A stretch of 64,000 nucleotides of DNA from Siniperca chuatsi (lineage: Eukaryota; Chordata; Actinopteri; Centrarchiformes; Sinipercidae): contig NC_058052.1 of assembly GCF_020085105.1 (NCBI RefSeq), forward strand, positions 7,301,733-7,365,732. Direction: 5' to 3'. How positions within the stretch are numbered: position 1 is the stretch's first letter; every line of letters begins with the position of its first letter. Below are positions 1 through 12,353 of the stretch, piece after piece. The position numbers and the translations under genes are program-made. Below the pieces are notes generated by a model. That model searched no databases, was not told the DNA's origin, and worked only from the letters and a program-made list of their open reading frames with translations.

Positions 1-104
1 AGCAAGAAACTGAAGATCTTTGATGTTACTCTTTGTACAACAGACATGTTTTTCCTAAAATAAGGAGTTTCATTACAGCTAGTTTCACAACAATATATTG
101 CTGG

Positions 105-540
105 TATCTGAAATATCTCAACAACTACTTGATGGATTGGCATGACATTTTGTGGAGATTAATGGTCCACAGAGGATGAATCCTACTGACTTTGGTGATC
201 CTCTGTTGTTTCATCTACCGCCACCAGCTCATCATTATTTCACTTTGTTTAATATTTGTTTTATGGCCAAATACCTGCAAAACTAATGACATTTCCATCA
301 GTCTGAACTGTACTTTGTGTTTAGCAAATGTTAGCATGCTAACACGCTAAACTAAGATGGTGAGCATGGTAGACATTATTCTGGCTAAACATCAGCATGT
401 TAGCATTGTCATTGTGAGCACCTACTGTATGCCAACATGCTAACGTTAGCATTTAGCTCAAAGCACCACCGTGCCTAAGTACAGCCTCACAGAGCTGCTA
501 GTGTGGCTGTAGACCCTTAGTCTTGTTAATAAACTGCTAA
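105..540 (+). repeat. Dispersed teleost repeat (GTTAGCATGCTAAC-type)
   Basis: The stretch has a 'caacaacta..tggattg.catga' block, a 'ctttggtgatcctctg' block and repeated GTTAGCATGCTAAC words, ending in 'acagcctcacagagctgctag'. The same words recur within this window at about 23390-23640, 24270-24370 and 45535-45790 on the same strand, as a short tail at 35860-35910, and inverted at 42190-42545 and 42900-43080. The within-window copies are direct evidence that it is interspersed; I cannot assign it to a named family. Confidence 0.75.
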
Positions 541-1077
541 AAAAGATAAAGCTGACACTAAACTATATTTTCATTATTGTCAAGCAATCCCAAGAAAAGA
601 CAAAAACCACAATGTGTTAGTTTGTCTGTCCATACTTTGTGACTTCTTCAACCCTGTAGCACTCCCCTATCATGGCACACAGACAATACTTGTAAATAAG
701 ATCAGTTCATTGTTGGTTTTCATCTTTTGGTGTAATTTGATAACAATAATAATAATAATAATAATAAGGAAAATACAGCATATTGCCAACTCCACCAACT
801 CCCCTGCATTTTTCAAAAATCAGTTAGCTATTTTAATTTACAGATAATTCTCCTAAAAAGATGCTAGAACTGATCACCAATCAAAGATAATAAAAGACAG
901 TGGTCTGTCTGTAAAGATAGAATTGGACATTGGAAAGTAGTTAGAAATTGTTGTCCAACATTTTTTATATAACAACATAACATTATATTTATCAAAGTAT
1001 CAGGTCTTTATCAAGGAAATTATAGGTGATTATTGGGTTAGTGCATCATAATGCAGCAATTTGTGGTAATTTTTGGT

Positions 1078-1332
1078 ATACTTGTTAAGCTGCCTAATCT
1101 TCTGGACCCAAAAGCAGGACTTGGACAAAGGCTCTTTAACAGTTCAAATGGAAATATTCACAAGACTGGAAAAAGATGAGTTTGAGAGGGCAGGCAGGCA
1201 GGCAGGCTGGCAGAGAACACAGGTGAGTGTGGACCTGAGACACAGGAAAAACACAGGTTATGAGTGTATGAGTCGCAGGTGTGCAGGTGATTCGGCAGCA
1301 GGAGTGAGGCAGAATGCCACGCCCAGACAAGG

Positions 1333-1401
<69 letters not shown>

Positions 1402-1500
1402 AAACAGGAAACACAAGGAAGGGGAGAGAACAGCTGGAGACACTAGGAATGAGGGAAAGGCAGACCATGACAATACTAACATTATTATGGAAAGCATGAT
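1078..1500. repeat. Interspersed repeat with internal (GA)n
   Basis: A moderately GC-rich block ('gacccaaaagcaggac', GGCA repeats, 'agagaacacaggtgagtg') surrounds a perfect (AG)n microsatellite at 1340-1398. It resembles a dispersed element often seen in fish introns. The open frames across it on both strands are low-complexity RE/SL repeats and not genes. Confidence 0.5.
1340..1398. repeat. (AG)n microsatellite
   Basis: An uninterrupted AG dinucleotide run of about 29 units in a kndc1 intron. It creates spurious RERERE / SLSLSL reading frames on both strands. Confidence 0.95.
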
Positions 1501-1781
1501 AACCAATTGAATTATAATTTATTATTTGCTAGATGATATAAGTTTATATAAATGAATACTTGTTTTGTTTTTTGTTGTTGTTGAAGGGCCTCTGACTTTT
1601 TTGCGCCCCTCCCCCCCCAAAAAAACAGAAAGATGATTCTCTGCCAATCGTGTGATCATGTATTGCCACGGGTTACTAATTCCTTAACTTGCATTGGAAT
1701 GTTTAATAATACATTTCATTGAACAACGTTATTAAACTGTTTCTGAATTATTCAGTGTCACTCTGTTCCCTTTCATCATAG

Positions 1782-4415
1782 AAATGCTGCTGTGGAGGGC
1801 TACATCCAGCAGTTCCTGTATACCTATCGTTTCCTCTGCACTCCTGAGCAGTTACTGCAGTTCATAATGGATAAATTCATCAGTGCTGCAAGGTGCTGTA
1901 TATCCAGTAGCTCATGATTGCATAGAGAACAAGCTATGTACAGTTTGACAAGAAAATCCATGAAAATCTCCAGTCCAGCCTCTCCTGTAAACTACAAAAC
2001 ATAATGCACAATAGCACACAGTATGAAACATCTTGCACTGATTGTATGATGATTATGTTTGTTTTCTATGCCAGACAAGGTCCAGACATGTCTGGAGACA
2101 GTGAAAAGATCTTCCATCGCAGTCTGGACCTGCTCCAGTTTTGGATAACAGACTGTAGAAGGGTGGACTTCACACCAAAGTCCAGCCTTGTGGATACGTT
2201 AGAAAACTTCCTTAATACTGAGGTAATCACATAAGCATACATGTTGCTCCGCACTTTACAGAGATGACTTGTCAGTCAAATATGACAGTATTTTACCCTG
2301 GAATTTCCTGTCTAAATATTTGCGTTCCTGAAGGTGGCTGTTTCTGCTCCTGCTACCTACACACTTCATCTTCTGTTAGTTATAATCAATCTTTCTGCTG
2401 TTGGAAGCATCAAACTTCCTGTGTGTCATCATATTTTATGGGTGAAAAGACCGTCGGACACTGGGTATTTAGAACAGCATAAGTAGAATCTTTCATGAAG
2501 CATACAACTCAAATCACCAGTGCAGCATATTATTATATGACAGATAGCAAAAGGCATCAATTAAAACATGTTTTTGCTATAAGATGCAGTTTAAGCCGTT
2601 TAACCGTGTAAAATCATCACGTCACCTTTTTGTCTGTATGAAATGTACAATGTCTACATTCTGTAGTTTCCTCTTATTTCCCCCCAAAGGTGATACCTGT
2701 AGACAGCCGAGGGGAGGCCATTCTTGCTGCTCTCCACAGCCCTCCATGTAGAACTTGGAGCCAAGGCAGAGGAAGCCTGATCAGCTTTGAGGAAGATGAT
2801 GATTCTATGTGTCTGCATTCATCTACTGAGGATCTTGGGAGAAAGGTCAGTATAAAATGGTGATAATATGCTTTGTTTGGATTTTGTAAATACTCTCTGT
2901 CATCAAAAAAAATTAACTAAAGTAATCTAAAAACGGTAGCTCTGGTCATCCCAATCTTTTAAGGTTTTCTATAGTGGTCAGCTACAATATAATACAATAG
3001 AAACTGCATTCATTTTGCAGTTTGATGCTACTTAATACCAGCAGGTTCAGCCCTTGTTGATTAGGGTTTTTCTTTTTCTTTTCTTTACTGAGCTTTTACT
3101 TCTGTTGGGGACAACAAATGTGCAAACACTTTCCTACCAAAATCCATACCTGCCATCTAAATTGAATCTGGGCAAATATGCAGAATCTATTAGGTTTTTA
3201 TTTAGAGAAGATCTGTCGCAGCCTGACTTTCTGGTGATAGGTAGACTGTAACTGGCCACTCATTTATTGATTCTATTGTCTCGCTGCTGTTGAACAAGGG
3301 CACCCTGCATGAAATACAAAATAGCATAGCTATTGTCAGTGTGTTTACATAATTCAGAGCATGTACCCTCTCTTTCTCAACCCTTCAGTGGAGATTCTCA
3401 AGAGTAGTGGAGCCATCTGCATCCCTGCCTAAAGAGAAGGCCTTCTCCATTGCTGCAGCCCTGCCTATGCCTTGCTACGGCTCCATGGTGGACGACCTCT
3501 CCAACGTCTGCCTGCACAGTGAGGAGCGACTCCCCTTCAGCCAGAATGAATGCAGCGCACAGCACATAGCTCAACAGCTCACCCTCCTGCAGCAGGTACA
3601 CACACATACTGTACAGTCCACTCCCCCACCTTGCGCTTAAGTTGCTGTTGTCTCTTTTTACCACAAGAGGGAGACATGCCTTTATAAATGCAAAGTAAGA
3701 GCTTGATTAATACAGTCAACTCCTGATATAATATTGAAGTTGTACCTTTTGTAATGCAGGGAATGTTCCAAGGATGTCATCCAGTTCATTTCCTCAACTC
3801 CAGAATACAAGGAATCAGGGACAAAGTCTCAACCCCCAACAAGTGAGTATAATGTTTCAGCTTAACACAATGTTTACTTATGTTACATACAAATAGATGA
3901 CAAATCAATTCAATTCAGTTTTATTTATATAGTGCCAATTCATAACAGAAGTTATCTCATTGCACTTTTTCTATAGAGCAGGTCTAGACCGTAGATATTC
4001 CTACATTTCTGTTTTCCCCCCACCAGGAATGTGTCTCAGCATATCCCGCCAGAGGGCAGCAGTCTGCTTGTGTGTGATGGGACGCCATCAGACAGCCACC
4101 TCCAGCAGCTGCTGACATATGCTGACAGTGTCACTAACTGGATCTCTGCTGAAATAGTCATCTGCGACTCTGTCAAGGTGAGAGGAGACGTAACTCATGA
4201 AAGTAAAAGGCAGCCATTACTGTCACAGCCTGTGCTTTGATTTCTCACTGGACATGGACTCTCATGATGTCAGTCACAGACTTTCCCCATGTGTGCTTTC
4301 TGTTGCTTCTCTAGTCTTGTGGTTGAATGGTGTATAGACAGTTAGGAACAAGAACATATGGGTCTAAACCCTGAAACAGTTCTTTAGTAAAGTAATTTGT
4401 GTGCCTTGTGCCTAA

Positions 4416-4468
<53 letters not shown>

Positions 4469-7400
4469 CTTGGTTACATTTTTGTCCTTCACCTACTTCC
4501 TCATACTTTCACACAGACACTGAATTCAAACTTTAAAATGTTCAGCTCGTTTAGGACATGTGTGCATCTATTCAAATTTTGTATATCTTTCATACTGACT
4601 CAAATACACTTTAACTATTTACACTGTACTTAAACTATCTCTGGTGCTTCAACTTTAGTTGAAATTTCAACTGCTTTCATCATTTCAACTGCTTTCACCT
4701 CTTTTTAAATGACAGTTCAACTGCTTTCAATCCTTTACACTTCACAACTACTTTCAGTGCTAACATACAAGCTGGCAATTCAGTTGCTTTCACCTGTTAC
4801 CCTTTAAATTACATTTCAATTGCTTTCAACTTTACTCTTTAAATGCCCTCTTACTCTTTAAATGACAATTCAACTGCTTTCATCTTTCACACTTCAACTG
4901 ACAATTCAACTGCTTACAGGGCTTGGACTAGAAATTCAAATTTTAACGATTACACCGATTTAAACTGCTTTCGGGTTTTCACTTCAAAAGACGCTTCAAA
5001 CGCTTTCAGTGTTTCAACTTAAACTGCAACACCCATTCAACATCTCAGATGCAATTAACATTTTAAGACATTTTAACCTCTTCACAGCATTTGCACCTGC
5101 ATTGTTCAGCATAACTGAGCACACTTGCATTGGCCAGTGCACAATGCATTGATAACATTGCCTACATATAGTATTTCTTATTTTTCCAGTGGACATGCTT
5201 CATTATGCAGTCTCCTGTAGTCCTAAGAAAAGCAAACCACTGTGAGAATATACTAGGTTTTTGCATTTTGCCTTGTTTAGCATTTTTTCTCATTTTTTTT
5301 CATTCCTCTGTTGCAGACACAAGTTGATTTGCTGACCAAGTATCTGTGGATAGGAAAACACTGCTATGAATCAAGGAACTTTGCCACAGCCATGCAGGTC
5401 CTCGGAGGTCTGGAGAACGTGATTGTCAGGCAATTACCAGTAAGGCCGCATCTCATCAATTCCTCCTCACATAAATTCTGAGTTTCTGTAATAAGTCAGA
5501 TGCCCTCAAGCTAAATGTTTTCTTCAGCTGTGATAGAAGTGGTTGGTGTTTAATTAGTTTCACAAAAGTGAAATTAGCATTAATGCATTCAAATAAGATG
5601 TAGAAAGTGTGAGCACAGTGAGGTGGAATGTGGCCCATGAATGGGAGTAATTTTAAAAAAATCACAATTTAAAGATACCAGACGCCGAGGTTATATTCAT
5701 TGACTCTTGTGTTGCATTGAAGCCAAGGTATAATTAGTGTTCATTTTGGAGCTACTAAATAAAACTTCCTCCTCTCTTGCCAACAGGCTTGGAAACATCT
5801 GTCTTCCAAGGTGTGTGAGATCCTGGAGGAGCTACGAGCCGTGCAGGTGTGTATGTGTAGGTGGACCGTATTCCAGCAAGCACACACGTATGTTGCTTGT
5901 AACTGAAGGCTAGGCTGGGCTGCAGGGCAAACAAATCAATAGAAAAACAGCTTCAAGCAACTCGCCTGTGTGCTGTGGGCTTACAACTGGCTCTGCTTCT
6001 GAAAGTTACCCTCAAAAGAACCTGATGCATCAAAAATGATGCATCACTCTCTTACCAGCTATTTAGCTACAATCAAGAGAAACATGTAAAATAATTTGTC
6101 TTAAAGAGGTTAAATTTGTTGAAAAGAGTCTTTCAGTCATATTACACTACTCCATTGGACATGCTTATTACTGCATCAAGCACCTGAGACTTTGGCTTAA
6201 TTGGAAATTTAGTCATTTTTCCGTTCCAGTAAGAACTCATTTATTTACTGTGCGGATAAATTGCTCTCTCCTCAGGTGTTTCTGAAGAGTGACGACCTGT
6301 GTCTGATGGGGGGAGAACACACGAGGAGGAGGCCCACCCTGCCATCAGCGCACATCCTGGCCATGCACGTCCAGCAGCTGGAGATCGGAGCCTTCACTCT
6401 CACTACTGGAGCTTACAAGTGGCCCAAGCTCAGGTGAGGAGAAATCCGGATCATTTTTAGATCTGTACTGAGCTGCTATTGACCAATGTTTTGTCTGTTC
6501 CGTTTCTGCTTTTGATTAACATTAACATTATTTGCATTCTTACTGTAGTCCCTCTGATCTGGTTGCTAAGAAGAGATTCAAATTATATTATTAATAATAT
6601 AAAAATTATTATTACTATAAGTTATTAATTATTAGTAGTAATGTAATTTGCGTGGAAAAGGTGTGGTTGGATCACAACTGTTTTGCTCCACAGTAAAGTT
6701 AAAGAGTCCATATGAAAATCCTGCGTAGTGTAACAGTGTAACCACATTAAAAACCAAATGAGTCTCCACTGTGCAATCTATGTTTTGGATGAAGAAATAT
6801 TGTAGTAGCACATGTTTTTATTGCCACAATCTGATATTTTCTGTTATGGTATGTTTTTTATAAATACACATTAAAAAAACACAAATACCAACACATTCTG
6901 ACCAATCACCGACAGAACTAGCTCATCTAATTAGCACTGCTATGACTGCTAATAGCTATAGATACGTTTATAAAACTGCCGGGAAAGAAAGTCTCTCATT
7001 GTCTTCCAGATGTAGTAGTCCTCACCGCTATACGTTATGTAGTGAAACTGGTCAAATCTTTTGCTAAAATCTTTTGCTAAAAAAATGTAGGCGTGAGGTG
7101 ATCACAAACATCAGATGTCCAGCAACACAACGCAGAACATTCCCATTTCTGGTGTGGACAGGAAGTTAAAAGAGAAAACATCTCCGCAAAGCACTTCCTT
7201 GTTGCTGAGAAACATAAAGTGGATAGATGCTCTGGGCCAACAACGAAAAATCCATGATGGGAAGTGCCCGATCCCATCCCTTCCTTTAATATTCCAACCA
7301 TAATTTTACTGCATGCTGGAATTTGTGCTAATTTTATTTTGATAGAGGTGTGATATTGATGAAATGTACATACAGCCAGGGTCATTAACGGAAAATTAGC

Positions 7401-8134
7401 TTTCTCCCCACATCCTAAGTATCCATCTATGACAAAGTCGGCCAACTCCCTATGAGGACACATTTTCCTGTGTCCTTCTCCTTCACTCCAATATGGCTGA
7501 CCAGATGCTGAGGTCACAGCAAGTGGCGGTTGGATGGTAATGGCGCAGCTGTTGAATTTGGGTTGCTGGTAGGGGTGCCAGTGTTGCACCAGATGGCGCC
7601 CGTGGGATGGGATCTGATTGGAAAAGAGGTTTTCTGGCCAGATGCTGAGAGGCGACTGGCTGTAGCCAGATGCTGGGGTCAGGAGATCTAGCAGGGAAAG
7701 GCAGAGACACAGCTGGTTACGGTGGACCCAGGGTTATCCCCGCTCTCTCCAAATCAGGTCACAGACAAAGCTAATGATGCTGCTAGGAAGAAAGCTCAGG
7801 TATGACACCTAGATATTAATTATTTTCATGTTTTCACTTTTCCTTTTGTTCTTTATTCCCATTTCACGTTGCTCCGTCCTCTCATCCATCCGTCCTTGGC
7901 TCAAGGAGCATAGCAAAGGTTGTGAGTCAGGTACACGCCTTCCAGGAGGCTGTATGCCCCTACAGCCCAGACCGGGACCTGCAGGCCTACCTTCGGCGCC
8001 GCATCGCCAGGCTCGCCACCTCTGACATCCACCTCTTGGCCGCCGACAACGATGCCAACTTCCAGCAGTCCAGCGAGCGAAAAACACGGAGGATCCAGGA
8101 CACGTTGAGGAGGGTTAAGGCCACTTTCCAGTGA
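1782..8134 (+). CDS. kndc1: Kinase non-catalytic C-lobe domain (KIND) containing 1 (v-KIND / RasGEF), C-terminal ten exons
   Basis: The 3' end of a Ras guanine-nucleotide exchange factor; the 5' part lies before the window. Ten exons join in frame with GT-AG introns: 1782-1892, 2075-2222, 2690-2845, 3389-3595, 3760-3842, 4027-4177, 5317-5439, 5787-5846, 6276-6433, 7906-8134, giving 474 residues and stop TGA at 8132. The last acceptor could instead be at 7909, one codon shorter. The first two exons read as a RasGEF-N (REM) module (EGYIQQFLYTYRF.. FWITDCRRVDF). An acidic linker follows (ISFEEDDDSMCLHSSTEDLG). The Cdc25-type RasGEF domain then starts near AQQLTLLQQGMFQGCHPVHFLNS and runs through WIGKHCYESRNFATAMQVLGGLENVIVRQLPAWKHLS and SIAKVVSQVHAFQEAVCPYSPDRDLQAYL (each named here by key residues). 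The protein ends RRVKATFQ. KNDC1 is known as a neuronal RasGEF that limits dendrite growth and binds MAP2 through its KIND module. The neighbours vent and mir202 support orthology. Confidence 0.9.
3908..4006. repeat. Dispersed teleost repeat fragment (TTTTATTTATATAGYGCCAA type)
   Basis: Intronic, just upstream of the 4027 exon. It carries the block 'cagttttatttatatagtgcc', followed by 'gttatctcattgcac' and 'atagagcaggtctagacc', a combination familiar as a repeat tail scattered through teleost genomes. Recognition is from memory; there is no second copy in this window. Confidence 0.6.
4416..4468. repeat. (TTA)n microsatellite
   Basis: About 17 perfect TTA/ATT units in a kndc1 intron. They give a spurious poly-tyrosine frame. 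Confidence 0.95.
4647..5030. repeat. Imperfect minisatellite of TTCAACTGCTTTCA units
   Basis: In the kndc1 intron between exons 4027-4177 and 5317-5439, the 14-mer TTCAACTGCTTTCA and close variants recur about ten times. They are separated by variable spacers that often contain 'ctttaaatgacaa' or 'ttcaca'. Spacing is irregular (about 15 to 60 bp), so this is a degenerate higher-order tandem array rather than a clean satellite. Confidence 0.85.
6434..7905 (+). other. Last kndc1 intron
   Basis: About 1.47 kb between donor 6434 and acceptor 7904-7905. A 170-codon minus-strand open frame (7077-7589) lies here. It has no recognisable domain and a composition typical of chance or old repeat sequence, so I treat the stretch as non-coding. 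Confidence 0.7.
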
Positions 8135-8646
8135 GCCCTGCCCCGGTCACATCTCACAGCCCAGAGCGAGACACCACCACTAGGTCGGCACCCCATGTCC
8201 AAGCCCAGGCTGAGAATCCATGCCTAAGCCACGACCCTCAGATGCCCCTGTTGTCCTGACAGCTGAGCCTTCTGGACTGGAAAACTTTTTTCTGCTGTTA
8301 TACGTTCACTATTTGTCGAAGGCCCCTTAACTTAAGTCCATAACATCAGTTTAGATTCCCAGGCAAGCTTTATTTATAACTCACACCTTTAACGTTACAC
8401 AGGTTCGGCTGTTGATCACACGTAGTTTCCGTCACAGATCTGTTTTGTTTTGATATTAGCATTTTTCTTCCACCAAGAGAAGTAACAGGCGATGTTTGTA
8501 ATTTGCAATGATTCTTCCTCAGCTCATAGACTGATATTTTTTTAGCATTATTTGTGAATTGACCCTGTAATTTAGCTGTTAGCCTCTATATAATCATATG
8601 TGGACTGAACATGGCAGCAATGCAGAATGCATGTCCAACATCAAGC

Positions 8647-9222
8647 CTGGATTATCAACTGCACCAGAGCCCGAGACCCCCAGGGTCCCCCAAAAGCCAC
8701 AGGTTCACTGTGTAGCAATGTGGTAATATGATCAATTGTAACTTTGTTTGGGAATATGCACCCCTAAAGCACGATAACAACTGACGTGATGAGGGCCTTT
8801 AGGTAAGAATCCTGCTTTTTTTAGCCATGCTAGCAGCATGAAAAACTTAGTAAAAGTCAAAGAAATTGTTGCAGCTGTTCAATCATCTGACATCCAGTTC
8901 TGATGGAGTATACTGGCCCCTTGTTACCTAATCTTGTGGACCTGTCTTGAAGAAGGGTCTTGTGTCAAGATCTAATTTTAAGGCCTTTTAATGCACCTTG
9001 TAAGCACAGTATCAGCTGAAATAATCGCTGATACTGTGCTTACAAGGTGCATATTCCTAAATTATATTATATTTAATAATATCATCACACAGCTAACCTG
9101 GGAACATGTGACATTCCAGCAGAGGAATACTGTGCACATTGCACAGAAAGGAGAGGGAATTGGGGGTAAATAGGGGCCCAGCAGCTAATTTTTACCCCGG
9201 GCCCCCTAGCAGGATAATCCAG
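8647..9222. mobile_element. MITE-like element with a perfect internal hairpin
   Basis: Inverted termini CTGGATTATC (8647-8656) and GATAATCCAG (9213-9222) bound a 576-bp segment whose subterminal parts are C/G-rich (runs like gggcccc). Inside is a perfect 26-bp inverted repeat (8991-9016 against 9027-9052) with a 10-nt loop. A related end (gggccttcggggcccccaag ... ggtaatccagtc) appears at about 27970-28055. There is no transposase frame, so it is non-autonomous. The family is not identified. Confidence 0.55.
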
Positions 9223-9238
9223 CCATGTCAAACATTCA

Positions 9239-9244
9239 AATAAA
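9239..9244 (+). terminator. kndc1: AATAAA, candidate kndc1 polyadenylation signal
   Basis: A canonical hexamer on the coding strand about 1.1 kb after the kndc1 stop codon. Confidence 0.4.
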
Positions 9245-9259
9245 ATCTATTTGATGTTG

Positions 9260-10573
9260 CTGGAATGTGTTCGACTTGTAGGAAACGAGACAGAATAATG
9301 CAGAATGTAGAACCGTTTATTGATCACATATTTTGCTTAACCTGCAACCCGTAGTTTCTGTTTGTTTACCAATTAGGAGTTTACCAAATGAGATTTATAT
9401 GACTAGATTGGTAAATGAATATCTAATATTAATCCCATTTAAACAGCACAATGTGAAATAATTGCATTTACTATCAGTAGTGTGCCATGAAGGGCAAAAG
9501 CTAGAGAGGCTTACTGTCATGACAATACCTTACCATTACAGAGAAAATGATAGAACATAATGAGATGTCAGTGTGAAAAATGTTATTTGAGGAATGATGT
9601 TCAGTCATTGTATATTTTTCTATTTTCCTGCCCGCTTGGTCTTCTGCCGTGAAACACACCGTGGAGATGGAATGTGATGTGCTATGAAGATTTGCTTAAT
9701 TTAGCCAAATAAATTAGATTTTATAAGCCCCGTCTTGCCAAAGCGTATTATTGTCAGACAATATCCGTGATAGAAGGGCTCTATGGCAGGATACAGCCCC
9801 GTTACGTCGGGGAATGTGGAATGTGGTGGGAGGAGCTGAAGCTGGTCTTCCTCTCCTCCTGTAAGGATTTAAAGTGTATGGTAATGACTTCATAGCGAAC
9901 TTAGTGTGCTCTCTGGCATTTCCTCCTCTTAATTATCACTGGAGAATTTGCTGTGGCATAATATCTAAATAATAATTATCCGGGCAAATTTAACCCTTGT
10001 GTTTTGTTGACATTGGCTTTAAGTTTTTTTCCCCTTTAAATAGCTTCTACTGACCTTATTAAACCCCATGTAGAAAATTGGCAACCCTTCCCTTTGCACA
10101 AACTTGGCTTGCACATTTGATGAAGGAGAATAAATATGGAAATTGCTGTAAAGCATAGTTATTACATCAACTCAGAAAATATTTCTTGCTTAGTATGTTA
10201 TTTGGTCTGTGCGTGAGCAAATAAAAATACTCTTTTTTTGTTTTACAGGCAAAGAAATGAACAGTATTTTGTCATACATAGGGATCTCACGCATGTTCGG
10301 GGTCAATTAGTTAGACCTCTTGTGAACAAACTGCTATAACACGCCAATAACATAAATCAAAATAGACGTATTTGTGGCTCATGACGGGTAGTGCAGCCTA
10401 AACAGTACTGGCAACTGAAACAACCATGTTTTCCAGATGGTGTCTCTGAGACCCCAAACAGAAGTCATGCATCATTTTCTCTGGTGGACTTCTGAAACAT
10501 GTCATCAGCTCAAACATGTTCATAAGCAATTATCCTAAAATTAGAAACAGTGATGAAGTATCAAAGTGATAAC
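9260..10573. other. Intergenic, kndc1 to vox, proximal part
   Basis: No gene seen. The segment 9700-10000 is not obviously repetitive and contains homeodomain-type ATTA/TAAT words (for example around 9932-9982). It could hold conserved non-coding sequence, but nothing here proves that. Confidence 0.4.
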
Positions 10574-11155
10574 AAGCAGTGGTGAAATGAAACTGTGCAC
10601 ATTTACTCTTGTACTGTACTTTACTACAGTTTTGAGCTACTTGCTCTTGAGTATTTTCATTTCGTGCTATTCTTCTATTTCACTACATTTAAGAGGGAAA
10701 TATTGCACTTTCTACTCCACTACATTTATCTGACAGCTACGGTTAAAATAACACTAATGACTTTATTAAGGACCCAAAAAAGGTCCATGTAGCGCACAAA
10801 ATCAAACAGACAATATGTGCAAAAATACACGATCTGTCTACTTTGTAGATTTAGATTTTACATTCAAAACCTGTAATCGTGTCATAAAAGATGCAGTGTT
10901 TTAGATGACTCTATCCAGCAGGTAGCCTACATCAAGTACTTAAAATGTGCATACACGTTTATGCATGTGTAATTATTATGCTATAATATAATACAACGCT
11001 GACAGGGGCCATTCGACTGTCTAATACCTCATTTTACTTTTGATACTTAAAGTACATTATGCTAATAAAACTTACACACTTATGAATGCAGGACTTTTTC
11101 TTATAATGGAGTATTTTTACAGTGTGGTGTTGCCGACTTCTCCCACCACTGACCT
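10574..11155. mobile_element. Non-autonomous element (AGCAGTGGTG...CACCACTG ends)
   Basis: It begins 'agcagtggtg' and ends 'ccaccactgac', so the ends are inverted. Inside are 'acatttact', 'ttgagtattttcatt' and 'tactccactacattta'. Partial copies lie at 12354-12560 and 18648-18850, ending at about 19335. The repeated internal words within this one window show it is a dispersed family, and similar sequence is abundant in teleost genomes. Confidence 0.75.
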
Positions 11156-11472
11156 GGGGTCACCAGGACAGTAGAGATATTCCCATGAATAACCTGAAAA
11201 GGCTCATATTAAAAAAAAAACACCAGAAATTCCTAAATGTGTTGATTTGATTTACAGTGAGTTATGAAAGATGCAGGATTGCTGTGCCACTTCCAAACAG
11301 CACAAAACACCATTACCTATTGGGTGATTTGCTGTCCAGGCTCTAGTGTTTCAGCAAAAATTAGAATACAGTTACTTCTTCCAGCTTTTCCCCTGGGACA
11401 GACAGAACCCATGCGGGCAGAGCTGAGGAAATAGGCGCAGTGTGAAGGCGACGTCCCGGGCGCTTTCTATTG

Positions 11473-11600
11473 TTATCTAACGGGATCGGGGCGCATCTTC
11501 AAAGCTTCAGAGATAAAGCGCCTCAAAAGGCTGAAGGGACTCCTGCCTCCACAGAGACAGATCGCCGATAAAGGGGACAAGTAGGCCCAGCCTCTTATCT
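11473..11600. promoter_or_regulatory. Cluster of GATA-type motifs in GC-rich sequence
   Basis: Four WGATAA-type words fall within about 130 bp: TTATCT (11473-11478), AGATAA (11511-11516), GATAA (11567-11571) and TTATCT (11595-11600). They sit in a non-repetitive, GC-richer island (about 11400-11760) 1.7-1.9 kb upstream of vox. This is a candidate enhancer only; the motif is short and chance occurrence is possible. Confidence 0.3.
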
Positions 11601-12353
11601 GCTTTGTCATATAACTAAACGATCAGTTTAGCGGCATTGTCCCTCGGCTGCTGCATGCAGAGCTCTCTCAGTGGAGGGCCCGCAGACCCCTCGGGTCCGG
11701 CGCTGCGTGTTGGAAAGCTGTCTCTCGGTTTATTTGGCACCTAATAGACATTATGCGATACTGTCAGCCACCACGTTAACGGTTTACAGATAGTGGAGAA
11801 GCCAACCCTGATGACAGGCGTAGGCTAGTTTATAGTGATCTTACCTATTTATGCCTAAGTGATTATTAATGGGATATCTAGATTTGTTGGTATGTGAAGC
11901 GGTCAGTTTGAGGGTTCCGTCATGTTTCCACGGGGCTTGTTTGCGCTCACGGGGTTTCCCCAGCTTCCTCGCAGCTTGTTTTAGCAGATTTACATTTGAA
12001 CCGGCCGACAATCAGCCGTGATTGTGTCGCTACTGTAATACCTTTGATCCGTAATGTTTGAAGCGCCTGTGCCAAATGCCTGCGTTTTTTTTTTTTTTTT
12101 TGGGGTAGCTGGCGCCAGCGCTCACCAGGGTACCAAAGACATGTCAATACGAAACCATCGAGGATTGTGTTTCCCCCAAGTGCGAGCTGAAGGTTTCACA
12201 AGTGATGTGTGTTGAGGTTTGGGAGGCTACGATGCAGAAACTGATAGGATCGCGATATGAATATCTCTAAAGTTGGGTTTTACGCATACAATCCGTTCTT
12301 TTACATTCTTCTTTCCATTTGGTCACTGTTAGATGTCTTTAATAGACCTGTTG

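Larger units (their letters stand above)
1..1781. other. Intron upstream of the first visible kndc1 exon
   Basis: No exon is recognised here. The stretch ends in the acceptor AG at 1780-1781 and is read as part of an intron of kndc1, whose 5' half (KIND domains) lies outside the window. It holds a dispersed teleost repeat (about 105-540), an AAT microsatellite near 748-768, and a GA-rich interspersed repeat (about 1078-1500). Confidence 0.6.
8135..9260 (+). other. kndc1: Probable 3' UTR of kndc1
   Basis: This follows the stop at 8132-8134. The first AATAAA on the + strand with a plausible position is at 9239-9244, which would make a 3' UTR of about 1.1 kb that includes the inverted-repeat element at 8647-9222. 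The extent is inferred. Confidence 0.45.

Noticed and set aside
1073..1510. Open frames rich in RE or SL repeats
   Set aside because: Created by the (AG)n microsatellite at 1340-1398.
7077..7589. 170-codon minus-strand open frame in the last kndc1 intron
   Set aside because: No domain, signal or family pattern; antisense in an intron; composition looks like old non-coding sequence.
8991..9052. 26-bp hairpin considered as a microRNA precursor
   Set aside because: Perfect pairing without bulges, no known mature sequence, and it lies within an inverted-repeat element; more likely part of a MITE.
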